DNA from: Caldilineaceae bacterium
GTDB taxonomy: Bacteria > Chloroflexota > Anaerolineae > Caldilineales > Caldilineaceae
Direction: 5' to 3'
Length of the DNA: 64,000 nucleotides
Assembly: GCA_022842065.1 (NCBI GenBank)
Contig: JALHQH010000006.1
Coordinates: forward strand, 139,475-203,474
In this document: positions 27,501-38,395 of the stretch, piece by piece
Layout of the letters: every line of letters begins with the position of its first letter
Numbering within the stretch: the first letter of the stretch is position 1
Position numbers and translations under genes: made by a program
Notes under the pieces: generated by a model
Seen by the model: only the letters and a program-made list of their open reading frames with translations
What the model was told of the DNA's origin: nothing
Databases searched by the model: none

Positions 27501-27538
27501 GTGGTTAACGCAATCTTGTGATAAAGGGGCGCAAAGGC

Positions 27539-28141
27539 TCAATTCAGCGTTTGGCAGCGACAAGCTTCACCCAATCGCCCTTGAAAATAGGTGCTCATCA
27601 TCTTGGCCGTCAATGGGATGCCGCAGCGCGGGCAGATGGCCGGCTTGCCGATGACAACGCTCTTACGCGTCGGGTTGATGGCGGCTGGCCGTTGTTCGGT
27701 CTGCATGCGATCACCATTGCGGAAATCGTTGATCACTTGATTGCCTTGTAAATAGGGCTCGATGGCGGCCAGGAGTTCATCCATGCGGTAAGCGGCGCGC
27801 TGTTCAATCTTCAGCACCGGCAAACCAGCCTCGGCACAGATCGCAGCGGCCTGTTGTTGCGCTTCAACTACCCCGTCGGCATTACAGTTTTGGAATAAGA
27901 CGGCCAGCAGTGGCTGTGTTGTAAAACGTTCACAGATGAGAAAATCAACTTCCTGATTGAGCAATGGATCGCTATTGCCAGGATCAGCCGCGCTTATCGT
28001 TGGTCGCACTGTCGCAAAAAGTTGGCTAAGCTTGACTTTGGGAAAGATCAGGCCGCGCTGACAGACAATCAGGGTTAATGCCTGATGAAGGGAGCGCTCG
28101 GCTGGCCCTAGCAAACTCTCTTGGATCCGATATGAACTCAT
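27539..28141 (-). CDS. DUF2726 protein with C-terminal zinc ribbon
   Basis: The N-terminal two thirds match DUF2726, a domain with a restriction-endonuclease-like core (FPKVKLSQLFATVRP...LLNQEVDFLICERFTTQPLLAVLFQNCNAD...AICAEAGLPVLKIE). The C-terminus has a CPRCG...CRC pattern (CxxC, 18 residues, CxC), possibly one zinc site, as in topoisomerase-type ribbons. It may act on nucleic acids, but no function is established. It is monocistronic with its own terminator and an attenuator-like hairpin in the leader. Confidence 0.75.
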   Translation of the reverse strand: MSSYRIQESLLGPAERSLHQALTLIVCQRGLIFPKVKLSQLFATVRPTISAADPGNSDPLLNQEVDFLICERFTTQPLLAVLFQNCNADGVVEAQQQAAAICAEAGLPVLKIEQRAAYRMDELLAAIEPYLQGNQVINDFRNGDRMQTEQRPAAINPTRKSVVIGKPAICPRCGIPLTAKMMSTYFQGRLGEACRCQTLN

Positions 28142-28195
28142 ATGATACTATCCCCCTTGCGCTGTTGGATACTTGGACTTGCGCGCACACGCCAT

Positions 28196-28222
28196 AAAAA
28201 AACCGCGATCTAGACTGCGGTT
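28196..28222 (-). terminator. Terminator-like hairpin upstream of the DUF2726 gene
   Basis: On the minus strand AACCGC and GCGGTT form a 6-bp stem followed by seven T. It lies about 55 bp before the DUF2726 start codon. It could be an attenuator for that gene or the terminator of an upstream transcript. Confidence 0.55.
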
Positions 28223-28418
28223 GATAAGAGAACTGGCAATTGTCTGTGTAACAATGCCGGTTCTCATGCAGTGCGAAGTAGAGGAGACCACGGGTGGCAA
28301 AGGTGAGCGGCGAAAAGATCAGCGATGTAAGCCACATGATGACCTTACATCGCCAAGTTTACCATAGGCGAATGGGTTAATAAACCGTCATTTTGCGTAA
28401 TTTATTGTAAGGATTGGA

Positions 28419-28713
28419 GGTAGATAGGTAAATCAGTACATCGGTAAATCAGTACATCGGTACATCGGTAGATAGGTAGATAGGTAGATAGGTAGATAGG
28501 TAGATAGGTAGATAGGTAGATAGGTAGATAGGTAGATAGGTAGATAGGTAGATAGGTAGATAGGTAGATAGGTAGATAGGTAGATAGGTACATCGGTACA
28601 TCGGTACATCGGTACATCGGTAGCGTTATAAGCTGAGCGTAGTAGGATTGCAAAATTCTCTATACACTTTACCGATTTACTGATTTACCTATCTACCGAT
28701 GTACCGATTTACC
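28419..28713. repeat. Octamer array: 15 perfect GGTAGATA units plus variants and inverted copies
   Basis: Positions 28419-28618 hold 25 in-phase octamers: six mixed units (GGTAGATA, GGTAAATC, AGTACATC, GGTACATC), then GGTAGATA fifteen times (28467-28586), then GGTACATC four times. After a 51-bp unique spacer, about six octamers in the opposite orientation (28670-28713) run up to the stop codon of the dehydrogenase gene. The whole can fold as one large hairpin. Translation of the array gives a meaningless Tyr/Leu/Ser/Thr/Pro repeat. Confidence 0.92.
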
Positions 28714-28716
28714 ATT

Positions 28717-29730
28717 CTACAACGTCACCGGCTTGCCACCTTGCGCGGCGGAGCTTTGGACCATGTCCCATAGCTGCGCCATACGTAGACCGACTTCGGG
28801 TGGGCAGGGGTTGGCCATCTCGCCGTTGCGGACGCGCAAGAAGGATTCCCACTGGCCGAGCGATGGCGGTGTTTCCACCACTTGGAGTTCGTTATCCTCG
28901 GCGCGTTGCACTTCCAGCCGTTCGCCCCAGATGCCGGTGCGCAGATTGCCATTGGTACAGAAGACCCGCACATCCGAACCGATCTTGGGTGTTTCACCAC
29001 AACCAGACATGGTCACTAAGGCCCCCGAACGTAGGCGCGCCATAATTGTGCCCAGAATATCAACCGGTGCGCCCCGGTTGTCCAGCCAGGCCGCAACCTC
29101 GACGAAATCTTCGCCGACCAGATCAGAGACGGTGTTGAGCATATGGGCACCGGTGTCAAAGAGAAAACCGCCGCCGGCAATCACGGGATCTTGCCGCCAA
29201 CTGCCGGTGGTGCCGTTTTTCCAATTTTGATAGGCAACGGCGTGAACATTGAGGACCGTGCCCAATTCGCCGCTGCGCAGCAGATTGACGGCGGTCCGCA
29301 CATTGGGCGAGAGGCTGCCGTTGAAAGAGACGACGAGCAGTCGGCCGGTCCGATCGCGTACCTCGATCAAACTCTTTGCTTCCGCGGCATTCATCACCAT
29401 CGGCTTTTCAAGCAGCACATCTAAGCCGGCTTCCAGACAAGCAGTTGCGTGTTCGTGGTGATAGACATGGGGGGTAATAATAAAGGCCGCGTCGAGTTCC
29501 GCGCCCTGTTCGGTCAGCAATTTGTGCAGATCCGGCTGGTTAGGCGGCGGGGTGATCTTGTGCTCTTCCAGCTTTTCGCACATCAGTTCGTAGGCTTGGC
29601 CGGAAGGTTCACAGATCCAGGCCAGTTCGGTTGTATCTTGTTGTTGGGCGATGCGGGTGGCATGGTGGCGGGCCATCCCGCCCGCACCGATCATTGCCAT
29701 GCGCACGCGTTTGGTTGCGGTCGTGCTCAT
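28717..29730 (-). CDS. Gfo/Idh/MocA family oxidoreductase
   Basis: This NAD(P)-dependent sugar or inositol dehydrogenase family protein has a Rossmann N-terminus ([21 protein letters not shown]) and the nucleotide/substrate motif [25 protein letters not shown] with the catalytic Lys of EKP. The C-terminal alpha/beta domain contains the [22 protein letters not shown] motif with a His proton relay. At 337 residues it has normal length. ATG 29730 has AAGGAGC upstream. The substrate is unknown and no sugar operon surrounds it. The octamer array starts 3 bp after its stop. Confidence 0.88.
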   Translation of the reverse strand: MSTTATKRVRMAMIGAGGMARHHATRIAQQQDTTELAWICEPSGQAYELMCEKLEEHKITPPPNQPDLHKLLTEQGAELDAAFIITPHVYHHEHATACLEAGLDVLLEKPMVMNAAEAKSLIEVRDRTGRLLVVSFNGSLSPNVRTAVNLLRSGELGTVLNVHAVAYQNWKNGTTGSWRQDPVIAGGGFLFDTGAHMLNTVSDLVGEDFVEVAAWLDNRGAPVDILGTIMARLRSGALVTMSGCGETPKIGSDVRVFCTNGNLRTGIWGERLEVQRAEDNELQVVETPPSLGQWESFLRVRNGEMANPCPPEVGLRMAQLWDMVQSSAAQGGKPVTL

Positions 29731-30053
29731 CGAGTTGCTCCTTCATGGGGTGCTAAGTTAAGGTTGTTTGGGAGAATTCAACCGTGTATGGTGCCACAGC
29801 CGAGCGCATTTGTCTAGTCGCGCATTTGTGGGTTGGGCAACGCTGTCAGCGGATTTAGAGAACGGATTAAACGGATTATTCAACGGCATTCGTCCTATTA
29901 TGGAAGCATAGAGCGGATTATAGAGGCGAGCGCGGTTAAATTCAAAGCATTACCAGTGGTGAAAATTTGGTTGGCAGTGGGTTGATCTCATAGAATAAGT
30001 GTAGCAGATTATTTCACCCTGAATTGTTACATAACAGAGAGGTTGTTGCCAGT
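29731..30053. other. Divergent intergenic region
   Basis: This gap lies between divergent genes and should carry both promoters. It contains dispersed CGGATTA words (29849-29927) but no strong hairpin or gene. I cannot point to convincing promoter boxes. Confidence 0.5.
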
Positions 30054-30719
30054 ATGGATCGTCAGCTAATCCTTGCTTCGGGCAGTCCCCGACGCCAACA
30101 GTTTTTACGCGAGTTGGGGCTGGCCTTTCGCGTGCTGGTTGCGGATATCGATGAAACCCCCCTGCCCAATGAAGCGCCGATCCCATTGGCCGAGCGGCTG
30201 GCGGGGGCCAAGGCGCGTGCCGTTGCGGCGCGGCTCCCATCCGGAAAAGATGCCCTGATCGTGGCGGCAGATACGGTCGTTGCCCAAGGCAATGAGCTAT
30301 TGGGCAAGCCAATTGACAATGCCGACGCCACGCGCATGTTGATCCGCCTCCGCAATGGCCCACATTATGTGCATTCTAGCATCAGCCTCTTCGACACGCG
30401 TAGTCGGACCTTGCTCACCCGTGTCAACTCCACCTTGGTGCAGATGCGCGATTACAGCGACAACGAAATCGCTGACTATGTGGCAACTGGTGATCCGCTT
30501 GATAAGGCGGGGGCCTACGCCATTCAACATCCGACCTTTGCGCCGGTCTGCGCGATCACCGGCTGTATTTCGGGGGTGATCGGTTTGCCACTGGCCGACC
30601 TGCGTGATCTGCTGGCGGCCGTCGGCTACTCATTTGCGGCTACCGTTGCCCCCGTCTGTGCGCGACATACGCCCTTTCCCTGCTGCCAGCTTGTTGATCA
30701 GAGCGCAGTAGCAGTATAG
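30054..30719 (+). CDS. maf: Maf-like nucleoside triphosphate pyrophosphatase
   Basis: Maf proteins hydrolyse non-canonical or modified nucleotides (dTTP/UTP or m7GTP) to monophosphates. The signature [19 protein letters not shown], the [13 protein letters not shown] segment and [20 protein letters not shown] with the catalytic Asp are all present, as is GYAIQ-type [11 protein letters not shown] near the C-terminus. The last 20 residues are an unusual Cys-containing extension. ATG 30054 gives the family N-terminus; upstream codons in frame are not supported. The gene overlaps the open frame of rsgA by one base, but rsgA probably starts 60 bp later. Confidence 0.9.
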   Translation: MDRQLILASGSPRRQQFLRELGLAFRVLVADIDETPLPNEAPIPLAERLAGAKARAVAARLPSGKDALIVAADTVVAQGNELLGKPIDNADATRMLIRLRNGPHYVHSSISLFDTRSRTLLTRVNSTLVQMRDYSDNEIADYVATGDPLDKAGAYAIQHPTFAPVCAITGCISGVIGLPLADLRDLLAAVGYSFAATVAPVCARHTPFPCCQLVDQSAVAV

Positions 30720-30778
30720 TGAAAGTGGTCAGTGATCGGCCGTCAGTCGTTCCATTTTCCGAAAAAGGAGCATTGCCT

Positions 30779-31816
30779 TTGGCAAGTCGTCGTAAAGTTA
30801 ATCGTTTGGCGGAAGAGCAACAGGATCTGTTGCAGTTTGAGGATCGTTTCAAGAATAAGCCGCGCCCCAAGCGGGAGTCGGTGGATCTGGTCGCTGGGAT
30901 TGTGACGCGGGCGCGTGGCCACCATTATGATGTACAGACTGACCCCAGCGGTGATAACCGGGTGCGCGTCTGTGAAGTGCGCGGGCGCTTGCTGGCAGAA
31001 CAGAGTGCCGACCGCAACAAAGGCACGCTGGTTGCGGTGGGTGATCATGTCTGGGTGCGCCCCAACGGGACAGAAAAAGGGCTGATCGAGCGCATCGATG
31101 AGCGCAAAAGTGTGCTGAGCCGGCAACGCCCCGGTGTCCACACGCTGGCCGAAGATGTGATCCTCGCCAACCCCGACCAGGCGATGGTTGTCTTTGCCGC
31201 CGCTGATCCAGAGCCCCATACGCGCATGTTGGACCGCTTTCTGGTCGTGGCAGAATTTAACGAGTTGCCGACAGTGGTCTGTGTCAACAAGGTCGATTTG
31301 ACCGGCATCGACGGCGCACGGGCGATCTTTGGCATTTATGAGCAGATCGGCTACGAAGTGATCTACGCTAGCGCCAACCAAGGGCAAGGAATTGACACCT
31401 TGCGCGAGCTATTGACTGAGCGCATTACCGTCGTCACCGGTCCCAGTGGTGTGGGCAAGAGCAGTCTGATTAACCGCATCGATCCGCGGCTCGATTTGCA
31501 GGTGGGTGAACTGCGTGATTTTCAGAACAAAGGGAAACATACCACGCGCACCTCACAGCTCTTGCGTATGCCCTTTGGCGACAATACCTACATCGCCGAC
31601 ACCCCCGGCATCCGCGAGATGGGCCTCTACGACATCGACCCAATTGACCTGCAATTCTACTTTGTCGAGATGAAAGCCTATCTCCACGACTGCCGTTACT
31701 CCGGCTGCACCCATGATCACGAACCCGACTGTGCCGTCCGCGCCGCCGTCGACCGCGGCGACATCAACGCCGAACGCTACGAGAGTTATTTAAAGCTGTT
31801 GCATGGTGAAGAGTGA
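30779..31816 (+). CDS. rsgA: Ribosome small subunit-dependent GTPase A
   Basis: RsgA checks late 30S maturation. It has an OB-fold N-terminus, then a circularly permuted GTPase: G4 NKVDL precedes G1 [12 protein letters not shown] and G3 DTPGIREMG. The C-terminal zinc knuckle is [14 protein letters not shown]. The frame is open from GTG 30719, but TTG 30779 is preceded by AAAAAGGAG at ideal spacing and gives the basic N-terminus [10 protein letters not shown], so I choose it. The gene follows maf on the same strand and is probably cotranscribed. Its stop lies at the first unit of a heptamer array. Confidence 0.92.
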   Translation: MASRRKVNRLAEEQQDLLQFEDRFKNKPRPKRESVDLVAGIVTRARGHHYDVQTDPSGDNRVRVCEVRGRLLAEQSADRNKGTLVAVGDHVWVRPNGTEKGLIERIDERKSVLSRQRPGVHTLAEDVILANPDQAMVVFAAADPEPHTRMLDRFLVVAEFNELPTVVCVNKVDLTGIDGARAIFGIYEQIGYEVIYASANQGQGIDTLRELLTERITVVTGPSGVGKSSLINRIDPRLDLQVGELRDFQNKGKHTTRTSQLLRMPFGDNTYIADTPGIREMGLYDIDPIDLQFYFVEMKAYLHDCRYSGCTHDHEPDCAVRAAVDRGDINAERYESYLKLLHGEE

Positions 31817-31920
31817 AACGTGAAACGTGATGAGTAAAACGTGAAGCGTGAAGCGTGCACTTCAACAAGCTCACTCTCTACCACGTTTTACGTTTTACGT
31901 TTCACGTTTTACGTTTCACG
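31814..31920. repeat. Inverted array of CGTGAAA-type heptamers
   Basis: CGTGAAA, CGTGATG, GTAAAA and CGTGAAG units (31816-31857) face CGTTTTA/CGTTTCA units in the opposite orientation (31882-31920). It starts at the rsgA stop codon and ends just before the rarD start. It belongs to the same family as 17686-17768. Confidence 0.85.
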
Positions 31921-31932
31921 AACCGAGGCATC

Positions 31933-32829
31933 ATGAACCGAGGAATGCTCTACGCCCTGGGCGCTTATCTCGCCTGGGGTTTTTTGCCGGTCTTTTGGAA
32001 AGCGGTCCAGGTGGCGACGCCGTTGGAGATTTTGTCGCACCGCATTGTCTGGTCATTTCTCTTTTTACTGGTCATTTTGATCGTGCTGCGCCAATGGCGC
32101 TGGTTGCAACGGGTAGCAACCGACCGCCGGATCTTACTCACCTTTGCCTTGACCTCGCTGGTCCTAAGTATCAACTGGCTCACTTATATCTGGGCGGTGA
32201 ATGCGGGCCATGTGGTGGAAAGCAGCCTGGGTTATTTTATCAACCCGCTGGTGAATGTCGTTTTGGGTGTGGTGGTCTTACACGAGCGGCTGCGTTGGGG
32301 ACAGTGGGCTGCGGTGGGTTTGGCCGCGGCTGGGGTGATCTATCTAACGCTTAGTTTGGGCGCGCCCCCTTGGATTGCGCTAACGCTGGCCTTCTCGTTT
32401 GGGATCTATGCCCTCGTACGCAAAACGGCAAGCCTCAACTCGTTGGAAGGATTGACACTAGAGACGCTCTTTATGATCATTCCGGCGGTGGGTTATCTGC
32501 TCTACTTGGAAGCGACCGGGCGTGGTACCTTTGGCCATGTGTCACCCACGTTGACACTGCTCCTCTTCGCCACTGGTGTGATCACGGCAGTGCCGCTGTT
32601 GCTCTTTGCCTCCGGCGCGCGGCGCATTCCGCTTTCGCTGGTTGGGCTGCTCCAATATACCTCGCCGACCATTCAATTTATGCTGGGCGTCTTTCTCTAT
32701 CGTGAACCTTTTTCAGCCCGTAAGTTGGTTGGTTTTGTACTGATCTGGCTGGCGTTGTTGATCTATTCAGGGGAAAGTTTGTGGCAGCGGCGGCTGGTGA
32801 ATGGGCTGAAGGTAGTTGCGGCAAGGTAG
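31933..32829 (+). CDS. rarD: RarD protein, EamA/DMT superfamily
   Basis: A ten-helix permease with the RarD pattern MLYALGAYLAWGFLPVFWKAVQVATPLEILSHRIVWS and ...NWLTYIWAVNAGHVVESSLGYFINPLVNVVLGVVVLHERLRWGQW. Members are annotated as chloramphenicol-sensitivity proteins, though the true substrate is unknown. The frame extends upstream into the heptamer repeat; ATG 31933 (after ACCGAGG) or ATG 31945 (after CCGAGGA) are the credible starts. Confidence 0.88.
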   Translation: MNRGMLYALGAYLAWGFLPVFWKAVQVATPLEILSHRIVWSFLFLLVILIVLRQWRWLQRVATDRRILLTFALTSLVLSINWLTYIWAVNAGHVVESSLGYFINPLVNVVLGVVVLHERLRWGQWAAVGLAAAGVIYLTLSLGAPPWIALTLAFSFGIYALVRKTASLNSLEGLTLETLFMIIPAVGYLLYLEATGRGTFGHVSPTLTLLLFATGVITAVPLLLFASGARRIPLSLVGLLQYTSPTIQFMLGVFLYREPFSARKLVGFVLIWLALLIYSGESLWQRRLVNGLKVVAAR

Positions 32830-32930
32830 AAATTACTATCACAATTCAATATCTAATGAAGTACTAGAATTGCGCGACTAGAATTGTGCATACCATTGAC
32901 GATATATATCTTCTGTGATAAGGTTAGCTG

Positions 32931-33293
32931 ATGCTTTGGACAATTGAGTTTTATCATCTCTTCGCTAAGGAATTTAAAGAACTTCCAGCCGCTGTACAGG
33001 ATGAATTGTTAGCGGTAGTCACATTGCTCGAAGAGTTTGGTACACGACTTGGCCGACCACATGTCGATACGCTTAATCATTCAAAGCACAGTAACATGAA
33101 AGAAATACGATTTGTTGCCGATGATGGGGTATGGCGTACTGCTTTTGCATTTGATCCAAAGCGGAAAGCAATTTTACTCGTTGCCGGCGATAAATCTGGT
33201 GGGAGTGAAAAACGTTTTTACAGGCAGCTGATCAGAAAAGCCGATGAGCGCTTTTCTGATCACTTGGCACAGTTGAAGGAAGTAGAGAAATGA
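32931..33293 (+). CDS. RelE/HigB Gp49-like toxin
   Basis: A 120-residue phage-derived Gp49-like toxin (DUF891, HigB subgroup): WTIEFYHLFAKEFKELPAAVQDELLAVVTLLEEFGTRLGRPHVDTL...KEIRFVADDGVWRTAFAFDPKRKAILLVAGDKSGGSEKRFYRQLIRKADERF. These are ribosome-dependent or -independent endoribonucleases. The antitoxin gene overlaps its end by 4 bp (ATGA), showing translational coupling. A second toxin type relative to the higB at 20593-20874. Confidence 0.88.
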   Translation: MLWTIEFYHLFAKEFKELPAAVQDELLAVVTLLEEFGTRLGRPHVDTLNHSKHSNMKEIRFVADDGVWRTAFAFDPKRKAILLVAGDKSGGSEKRFYRQLIRKADERFSDHLAQLKEVEK

Positions 33294-33628
33294 CAAAAGG
33301 TCCACAATTACAAGAAATTTGGGATAGCCTGCCCGAGGAACGAAAACAGCGGATCCATAGACGGGCGGAAGCGTTGAAGGCAGAATACCTGACCTTGCAG
33401 GAATTACGCAAGCAAACTGGCCTAACACAGGCCCGCGTTTCCCAGATTCTGGAGATGCCGCAATCGAATGTTTCACGCCTCGAACAAAATTCCGATATGC
33501 TGCTCTCCACATTGCGTAGCTACGTGGAAGCAATCGGGGGCACATTGAGCTTGACGGTAGAGTTGCCCGATAAGCCCCCGATTGTCTTGATCGGAATCGG
33601 CGATCTGATCGATTCTACGGGGATGTAG
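33290..33628 (+). CDS. XRE-family antitoxin
   Basis: A 112-residue helix-turn-helix protein of the HigA2/XRE type: LQELRKQTGLTQARVSQILEMPQSNVSRLEQNSDMLLSTLRSYVEAIGGTLSLTVELPDKPPIVL. The HTH should bind the operon promoter and the C-terminal part the toxin. It is translationally coupled to the toxin by the ATGA overlap. Confidence 0.88.
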   Translation: MTKGPQLQEIWDSLPEERKQRIHRRAEALKAEYLTLQELRKQTGLTQARVSQILEMPQSNVSRLEQNSDMLLSTLRSYVEAIGGTLSLTVELPDKPPIVLIGIGDLIDSTGM

Positions 33629-33781
33629 ATAGATTCTGTTAGGTGTAATCGTACAGGAATGGCAACTTAATCTGCTGGTTAGCAGACCGTTGCTTCAGCT
33701 TGCGAAGAATCCCCATCCACTTGGGTCAACTTAGCAAGCTGAGTTTGTCACCCACCTGAAGCGGTATGCACCAAAATCGCG

Positions 33782-35434
33782 TTACAACCCCGCCGCCCGG
33801 AATGTATCCTGCACCATCTGCTGCGCCTCTTCCTGCAACTGTTTCAGATGCGCCTCGCCCTTAAAACTCTCCGCATAAATCTTATAAATCTCCTCCGTCC
33901 CTGACGGCCGCGCAGCAAACCAGCCATTCTCAGTGACTACCTTCAACCCGCCAATCGCCTCGCCGTTGCCCGGCGCGTGGGTCAACTTGGCGGTGATCGG
34001 GTCACCAGCCAGGGTGGTGGCGGTCACATCGTCGGGAGAAAGATTCTTGAGTGCAGTTTTTTGCGCGTGGTTAGCCGGGGCATCCATCCGTTCGTAGACC
34101 GGGCTGCCAAATTTAGCTTCGAGATCCTGGTAATGTTCACCCGGATCGCGGCCGGTCTTTGCGGTAATTTCGGCGGCCAACAGACCGAGGATAATCCCAT
34201 CTTTGTCGGTAGTCCAAACCGTACCATCCTTGCGTAGGAAGGAAGCCCCGGCGCTCTCTTCGCCGCCAAAGCCAAAGGAGCCATCAAGCAGCCCATCGAC
34301 AAAGTATTTGAAGCCCACCGGCACTTCGGCCAGCCGGCGGCCCAACTGCGCGGCGACGCGGTCGATCATCGAGCTGGAAACCAGGGTTTTGCCAATGGCA
34401 GCATCCTTGCGCCAACCGGGGCGATTTTGGAAGAGGTAGTTGATCGCCACCGCCAGGTAATGGTTGGGATTCATCAGCCCCACGCTCTTGGTCACAATGC
34501 CGTGGCGGTCTGTGTCGGGATCGTTGCCAAAGGCGATGTCATAGCGATCCTTGAGCCCAATCAGGCTGGCCATCGCATAGGGCGAAGAGCAGTCCATGCG
34601 AATCTTACCATCTTTGTCGACGGTCATAAAGGCAAAGGTAGGATCAACACGGCGGTTGACGACTTCGAGCGTTAGGCCATATTTGTTCTGGATCGGATCC
34701 CAGTAGTTTACGCCTGCGCCGCCCATCGGATCGACGCCAATCTTAAGCCCTGCCGCCGCAATTGCGTCCATATCAATGACCGCGTTCAAGTCATTAACAT
34801 AGGGGGTGATGTAATCATAGTGATGAGTGCTTGCCGCCTGGATGGCCTTGGTATAAGGCAGGCGCTTGACGCCCTGCAGCCCATTCGCCAGCAGTTGATT
34901 GGCCCGATCCTGAATGATCTTGGTCGTCTCGGTGTCAGCAGGGCCGGCGGCGGGCGGATTATATTTAAAGCCGCCATCGGGTGGTGGATTGTGTGATGGG
35001 GTGATCACCACGCCGTCGGCCAGCCCGGTGGTGCGCCCGGCATTATAGGTCAAAATGGCGTGGGAGATGACTGGGGTGGGCGTGTAACCGAGGCCCTTTT
35101 GGATTACCAAATTCGTCTCGTTGGCGGCAAAGACTTCAATGGCAGTGGCGTGGGCCGGCTCCGAAAGCGCATGGGTGTCCATACCCATATAGAGTGGCCC
35201 GGTAATGCCGCTGCGCTGCCGCAGTTCGCAGATCGCCTGACAGACCGCAAGGATATGATCCTCGTTAAATTGATTTTCACCCGCTGTCCCCCGATGGCCC
35301 GAAGTGCCAAAGGCGACCCGCTGCCCAGGATCGCTGGGATCGGGTTTGTGGGTGTAATAGGCCGAAACGAGGCGAGGGATATTGGTTAACAGTGCAAGCG
35401 GGGCCGGTTTGCCCGCCAATTCGTGTACAGACAT
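33782..35434 (-). CDS. pgm: Alpha-D-glucose phosphate-specific phosphoglucomutase
   Basis: Interconverts glucose 1-phosphate and glucose 6-phosphate in glycogen and cell-envelope sugar metabolism. The phosphoserine loop is [26 protein letters not shown], the Mg2+ loop [11 protein letters not shown], the sugar-specificity loop [16 protein letters not shown] and the phosphate-binding [16 protein letters not shown]. These match the bacterial Pgm subgroup of about 545-550 residues. ATG 35434 ([12 protein letters not shown]) has GGGAG seven bases upstream and gives 550 residues; the frame continues upstream without support. Confidence 0.93.
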   Translation of the reverse strand: MSVHELAGKPAPLALLTNIPRLVSAYYTHKPDPSDPGQRVAFGTSGHRGTAGENQFNEDHILAVCQAICELRQRSGITGPLYMGMDTHALSEPAHATAIEVFAANETNLVIQKGLGYTPTPVISHAILTYNAGRTTGLADGVVITPSHNPPPDGGFKYNPPAAGPADTETTKIIQDRANQLLANGLQGVKRLPYTKAIQAASTHHYDYITPYVNDLNAVIDMDAIAAAGLKIGVDPMGGAGVNYWDPIQNKYGLTLEVVNRRVDPTFAFMTVDKDGKIRMDCSSPYAMASLIGLKDRYDIAFGNDPDTDRHGIVTKSVGLMNPNHYLAVAINYLFQNRPGWRKDAAIGKTLVSSSMIDRVAAQLGRRLAEVPVGFKYFVDGLLDGSFGFGGEESAGASFLRKDGTVWTTDKDGIILGLLAAEITAKTGRDPGEHYQDLEAKFGSPVYERMDAPANHAQKTALKNLSPDDVTATTLAGDPITAKLTHAPGNGEAIGGLKVVTENGWFAARPSGTEEIYKIYAESFKGEAHLKQLQEEAQQMVQDTFRAAGL

Positions 35435-35580
35435 GGTTACGCTCCCTGTGGCTAGCCAGCAAATACAATTTACCACTGCATTATACTAACGGTTGCATCT
35501 AAGTAACATTTTTTGTCATCGGTGAAAGTGTGACTGCACTTACATACGCCGGGTAACTTACTCAGCAGCTCGTGCATAGC

Positions 35581-35634
35581 GCGCCCCAGGACACCCAGTG
35601 ACTCGCTGCCGCATCACCCGGTGTCCTGAGGCGC
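35581..35634. repeat. Inverted repeat in the pgm-helicase divergent region
   Basis: GCGCCCCAGGACACC (35581-35595) pairs with GGTGTCCTGAGGCGC (35620-35634) with one or two mismatches. The gap 35435-35870 between the divergent genes otherwise shows no gene and no promoter I can defend. Confidence 0.65.
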
Positions 35635-35870
35635 GGCAAGCACAGGATCATTGGCGCGTTTATCATCAGTACCTTGACGAATGACTTGCGCATTCTCTCA
35701 GTACCTCAGGAGTGACAGATGGTGGTGACGGGGTTGATCGTGATTTTGGCGGTTTACGCAGATATTATTCGGCGGTGGCGGTAAAACCTTCTCTATCGAA
35801 AAGTTGTTCTACGCGCCTGCTCTGTAGTAAGATTAGCGCTCTGTCCAATGAGCAAGAAAGCAGCGCGACC

Positions 35871-38384
35871 ATGAGCAACCCAACACCCAATACCCACCCC
35901 CTCCTCGCCCAACTGAACCCGCCGCAGGCCGCGGCGGTGCAAGCGATCCACGGTCCCGTCCTGGTGATGGCCGGCCCTGGTTCCGGCAAGACGCGCGTCC
36001 TGACGCGGCGCATTGCCTATTTGATGGAGGTGGGGGGCATCGCACCGTGGAATATCCTGGCCGTCACCTTTACCAACAAGGCGGCGCGCGAGATGAAGGA
36101 ACGGGTCGAACAACTGCTCGAAGAGAAGTTTGGGCCGCCCGCGCCCGGCCAACCACCCCGGCTGCATCGGCTGAACATCGGCACCTTTCACAGCATCTGC
36201 GCGCGCATCTTGCGCGTCGAAGCAGACGCGATTGGCTATGACCGTAACTGGGTGATCTACGATACGTCTGATCAACACTCCCTCATCCGCAACATTCTGC
36301 GCGATCTCAACCTGGATGAGAAAAAATATAGCCCCAACGCAATCCAAGCGCGGATCAGCAACCAGAAGAATGATCTGATCGAACCCAAGGATTATCGCGC
36401 TAGCACCTACTTTGAAGAGATCGCTGGCCGGGTCTACACGCGTTACCAGGAGGCGCTCCAAGTCAACAACGCTATGGACTTTGACGACCTATTGATGAAG
36501 GTCGTCCTCATGTTCCGCACGCACAACGAGTTGCTGCAAAAGTATCAGCAGAAGTGGCAATATTTGCTGGTTGATGAGTTCCAAGATACCAATAAGGCGC
36601 AGTTTGAGTTGGTTCACCGGTTGGCTGGCCCGCCTGCTAATCATCGCAATCTCTTTGTGGTCGGTGATGATGATCAGTCGATTTACCGTTGGCGCGGCGC
36701 GGATTACGCCAACATTGTGCGTTTTCGCGATCATTATCCCGATGCCAAAGAGGTGCTGCTGGAACAGAACTATCGCAGTAATCAGACGATCCTCAATGTC
36801 GCCAACGCGGTGATCGGCAACAATCGGAATCGCACCAAGAAGCGGCTGCACACTGAAAATGGGCTGGGCAAACACAGCGTCATGGTCTATGAGGCGTACA
36901 ACGAGATCGAAGAAGCCACCTATGTCTGTGACGAGATCGAACGTTTGCTGGCTGCCGATCGCAAGCTGACCCTGAGCGATTTTGCGGTAATGTATCGCAC
37001 CAACGCCCAGAGCCGCGCGCTGGAAGAGGTCTTTGTCCGGCGCAATATCAAACACAAGCTGGTCGGTGGCACCCGCTTTTATGAGCGTAAAGAGGTCAAG
37101 GACGCGCTCGGTTATTTGCGCTTGATCCACAACCCGGCCGATACGATTGCCTTGGATCGCATTATCAACGAGCCAGCGCGTGGCATTGGCACCAAGACCT
37201 ATGGCGCGCTCAAAGGCTGGGCCTCCAGTATGGGGGTAAGCGAGTATACCGCCCTGCTCATTCTGCGCCACGGTCCTGAAGCGGTGAGCAAGGCGATTGG
37301 GCTGGAGTTATCGCCGCAAGCCTACAAAGCGCCTGACCTGGGTAAACGCGCCCAGAATGCGCTGGTCGATTTTGCCAAGATGGTGGAGGAATGGATCAAC
37401 CTGCGCGAGTTAGGGCGCTACGAACGGGTGGCGGATCTACTCGATCTGGTGCTGACCGACGCCGGCTATGTCACTTCCCTGCGCGATGGTACGGACGAAG
37501 GCGAAGATCGTTTTGCCAACCTGCAAGAGTTGCGCGGGGTCGCCGCCCAATATGTCCACGGTATGGGCGGGTTAGAAGAAAATCAGACGCCGCTCAGCCT
37601 CTTCTTGCAGGAAGTGAGCCTGGTCAGCGATCAGGATCAGGTGGATGAACATGGTGGTGCGGTGACCCTGTTGACCCTGCATGCCGCCAAGGGCTTGGAA
37701 TTTCCGAATGTCTTTATGGTTGGCCTGGAGGATGGTATTCTGCCCCACAGCCGCAGCATGGAAAGCACCGACCCCGAAGATATGGCCGAAGAGCGCCGGC
37801 TTTGTTATGTGGGGATCACGCGGGCGCGGCAGCGACTCTACCTCGTCCATGCCTATCGGCGTACCGTCTGGGGCGGCAGTGAAATGCAGGAACCAAGCCG
37901 TTTTCTCGATGAGATCCCGGTCGAACTGCTCACCGGCATGGTCGATGGGCAGAAGCGCAAAAAGGCCGCCTATGATCGAGCCACCTCCTGGGACAGCGAT
38001 GATGATGGGGAGAGCCGCGCGATCCGCCGCCCCCCTGCGCAACGCAATGCCTACAATTGGTCTGCCGGCAAAAGCAAGGCTGATGCAGACGATGACGAGG
38101 ACAATGGCGCGAAACAGTCCTACTGGACGCCAAGCAGTAATCCGCCGATCACGCGACCCACAACTAGCAGCGAGCGCAGTCGTACCCCTACCACCAAGGC
38201 GAGTACCGATGGTCGTCAACCGCAATTTAAGCGCCGCGACAGTGTTGAACATGCCACCTTTGGCGTCGGCACCGTGATCGAAAGTGAACTGACGCGCAGC
38301 GATGAAGAGGTGACGATTGCCTTTCCGGGCGTGGGCATTAAGAAATTGCTGGTCTCGTTGGCCGGCCTCAAAAAGAAGCTGTAG
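35871..38384 (+). CDS. pcrA: ATP-dependent DNA helicase PcrA/UvrD
   Basis: An SF1A 3'-5' helicase for repair and replication restart. Motif I is [18 protein letters not shown], motif II DEFQDTN, motif [16 protein letters not shown], motif IV EQNYRSN, motif [11 protein letters not shown] and motif [14 protein letters not shown] Gln/Asp-rich flexible tail (about residues 670-780 from this start) leads to a C-terminal Tudor-like domain ([15 protein letters not shown]...[12 protein letters not shown]) that in PcrA binds RNA polymerase. ATG 35871 gives 837 residues; the frame is open to 35712 but the extra N-terminus is not conserved-looking. Confidence 0.93.
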   Translation: MSNPTPNTHPLLAQLNPPQAAAVQAIHGPVLVMAGPGSGKTRVLTRRIAYLMEVGGIAPWNILAVTFTNKAAREMKERVEQLLEEKFGPPAPGQPPRLHRLNIGTFHSICARILRVEADAIGYDRNWVIYDTSDQHSLIRNILRDLNLDEKKYSPNAIQARISNQKNDLIEPKDYRASTYFEEIAGRVYTRYQEALQVNNAMDFDDLLMKVVLMFRTHNELLQKYQQKWQYLLVDEFQDTNKAQFELVHRLAGPPANHRNLFVVGDDDQSIYRWRGADYANIVRFRDHYPDAKEVLLEQNYRSNQTILNVANAVIGNNRNRTKKRLHTENGLGKHSVMVYEAYNEIEEATYVCDEIERLLAADRKLTLSDFAVMYRTNAQSRALEEVFVRRNIKHKLVGGTRFYERKEVKDALGYLRLIHNPADTIALDRIINEPARGIGTKTYGALKGWASSMGVSEYTALLILRHGPEAVSKAIGLELSPQAYKAPDLGKRAQNALVDFAKMVEEWINLRELGRYERVADLLDLVLTDAGYVTSLRDGTDEGEDRFANLQELRGVAAQYVHGMGGLEENQTPLSLFLQEVSLVSDQDQVDEHGGAVTLLTLHAAKGLEFPNVFMVGLEDGILPHSRSMESTDPEDMAEERRLCYVGITRARQRLYLVHAYRRTVWGGSEMQEPSRFLDEIPVELLTGMVDGQKRKKAAYDRATSWDSDDDGESRAIRRPPAQRNAYNWSAGKSKADADDDEDNGAKQSYWTPSSNPPITRPTTSSERSRTPTTKASTDGRQPQFKRRDSVEHATFGVGTVIESELTRSDEEVTIAFPGVGIKKLLVSLAGLKKKL

Positions 38385-38395
38385 GTTCGGGGCAA

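Noticed and set aside
28402..28653. Open frame encoding a Tyr/Leu/Ser/Thr/Pro repeat
   Set aside because: It is a translation of the GGTAGATA array, not a protein.
28419..28713. Possible CRISPR array
   Set aside because: Units are contiguous octamers without spacers, and no cas gene is present.
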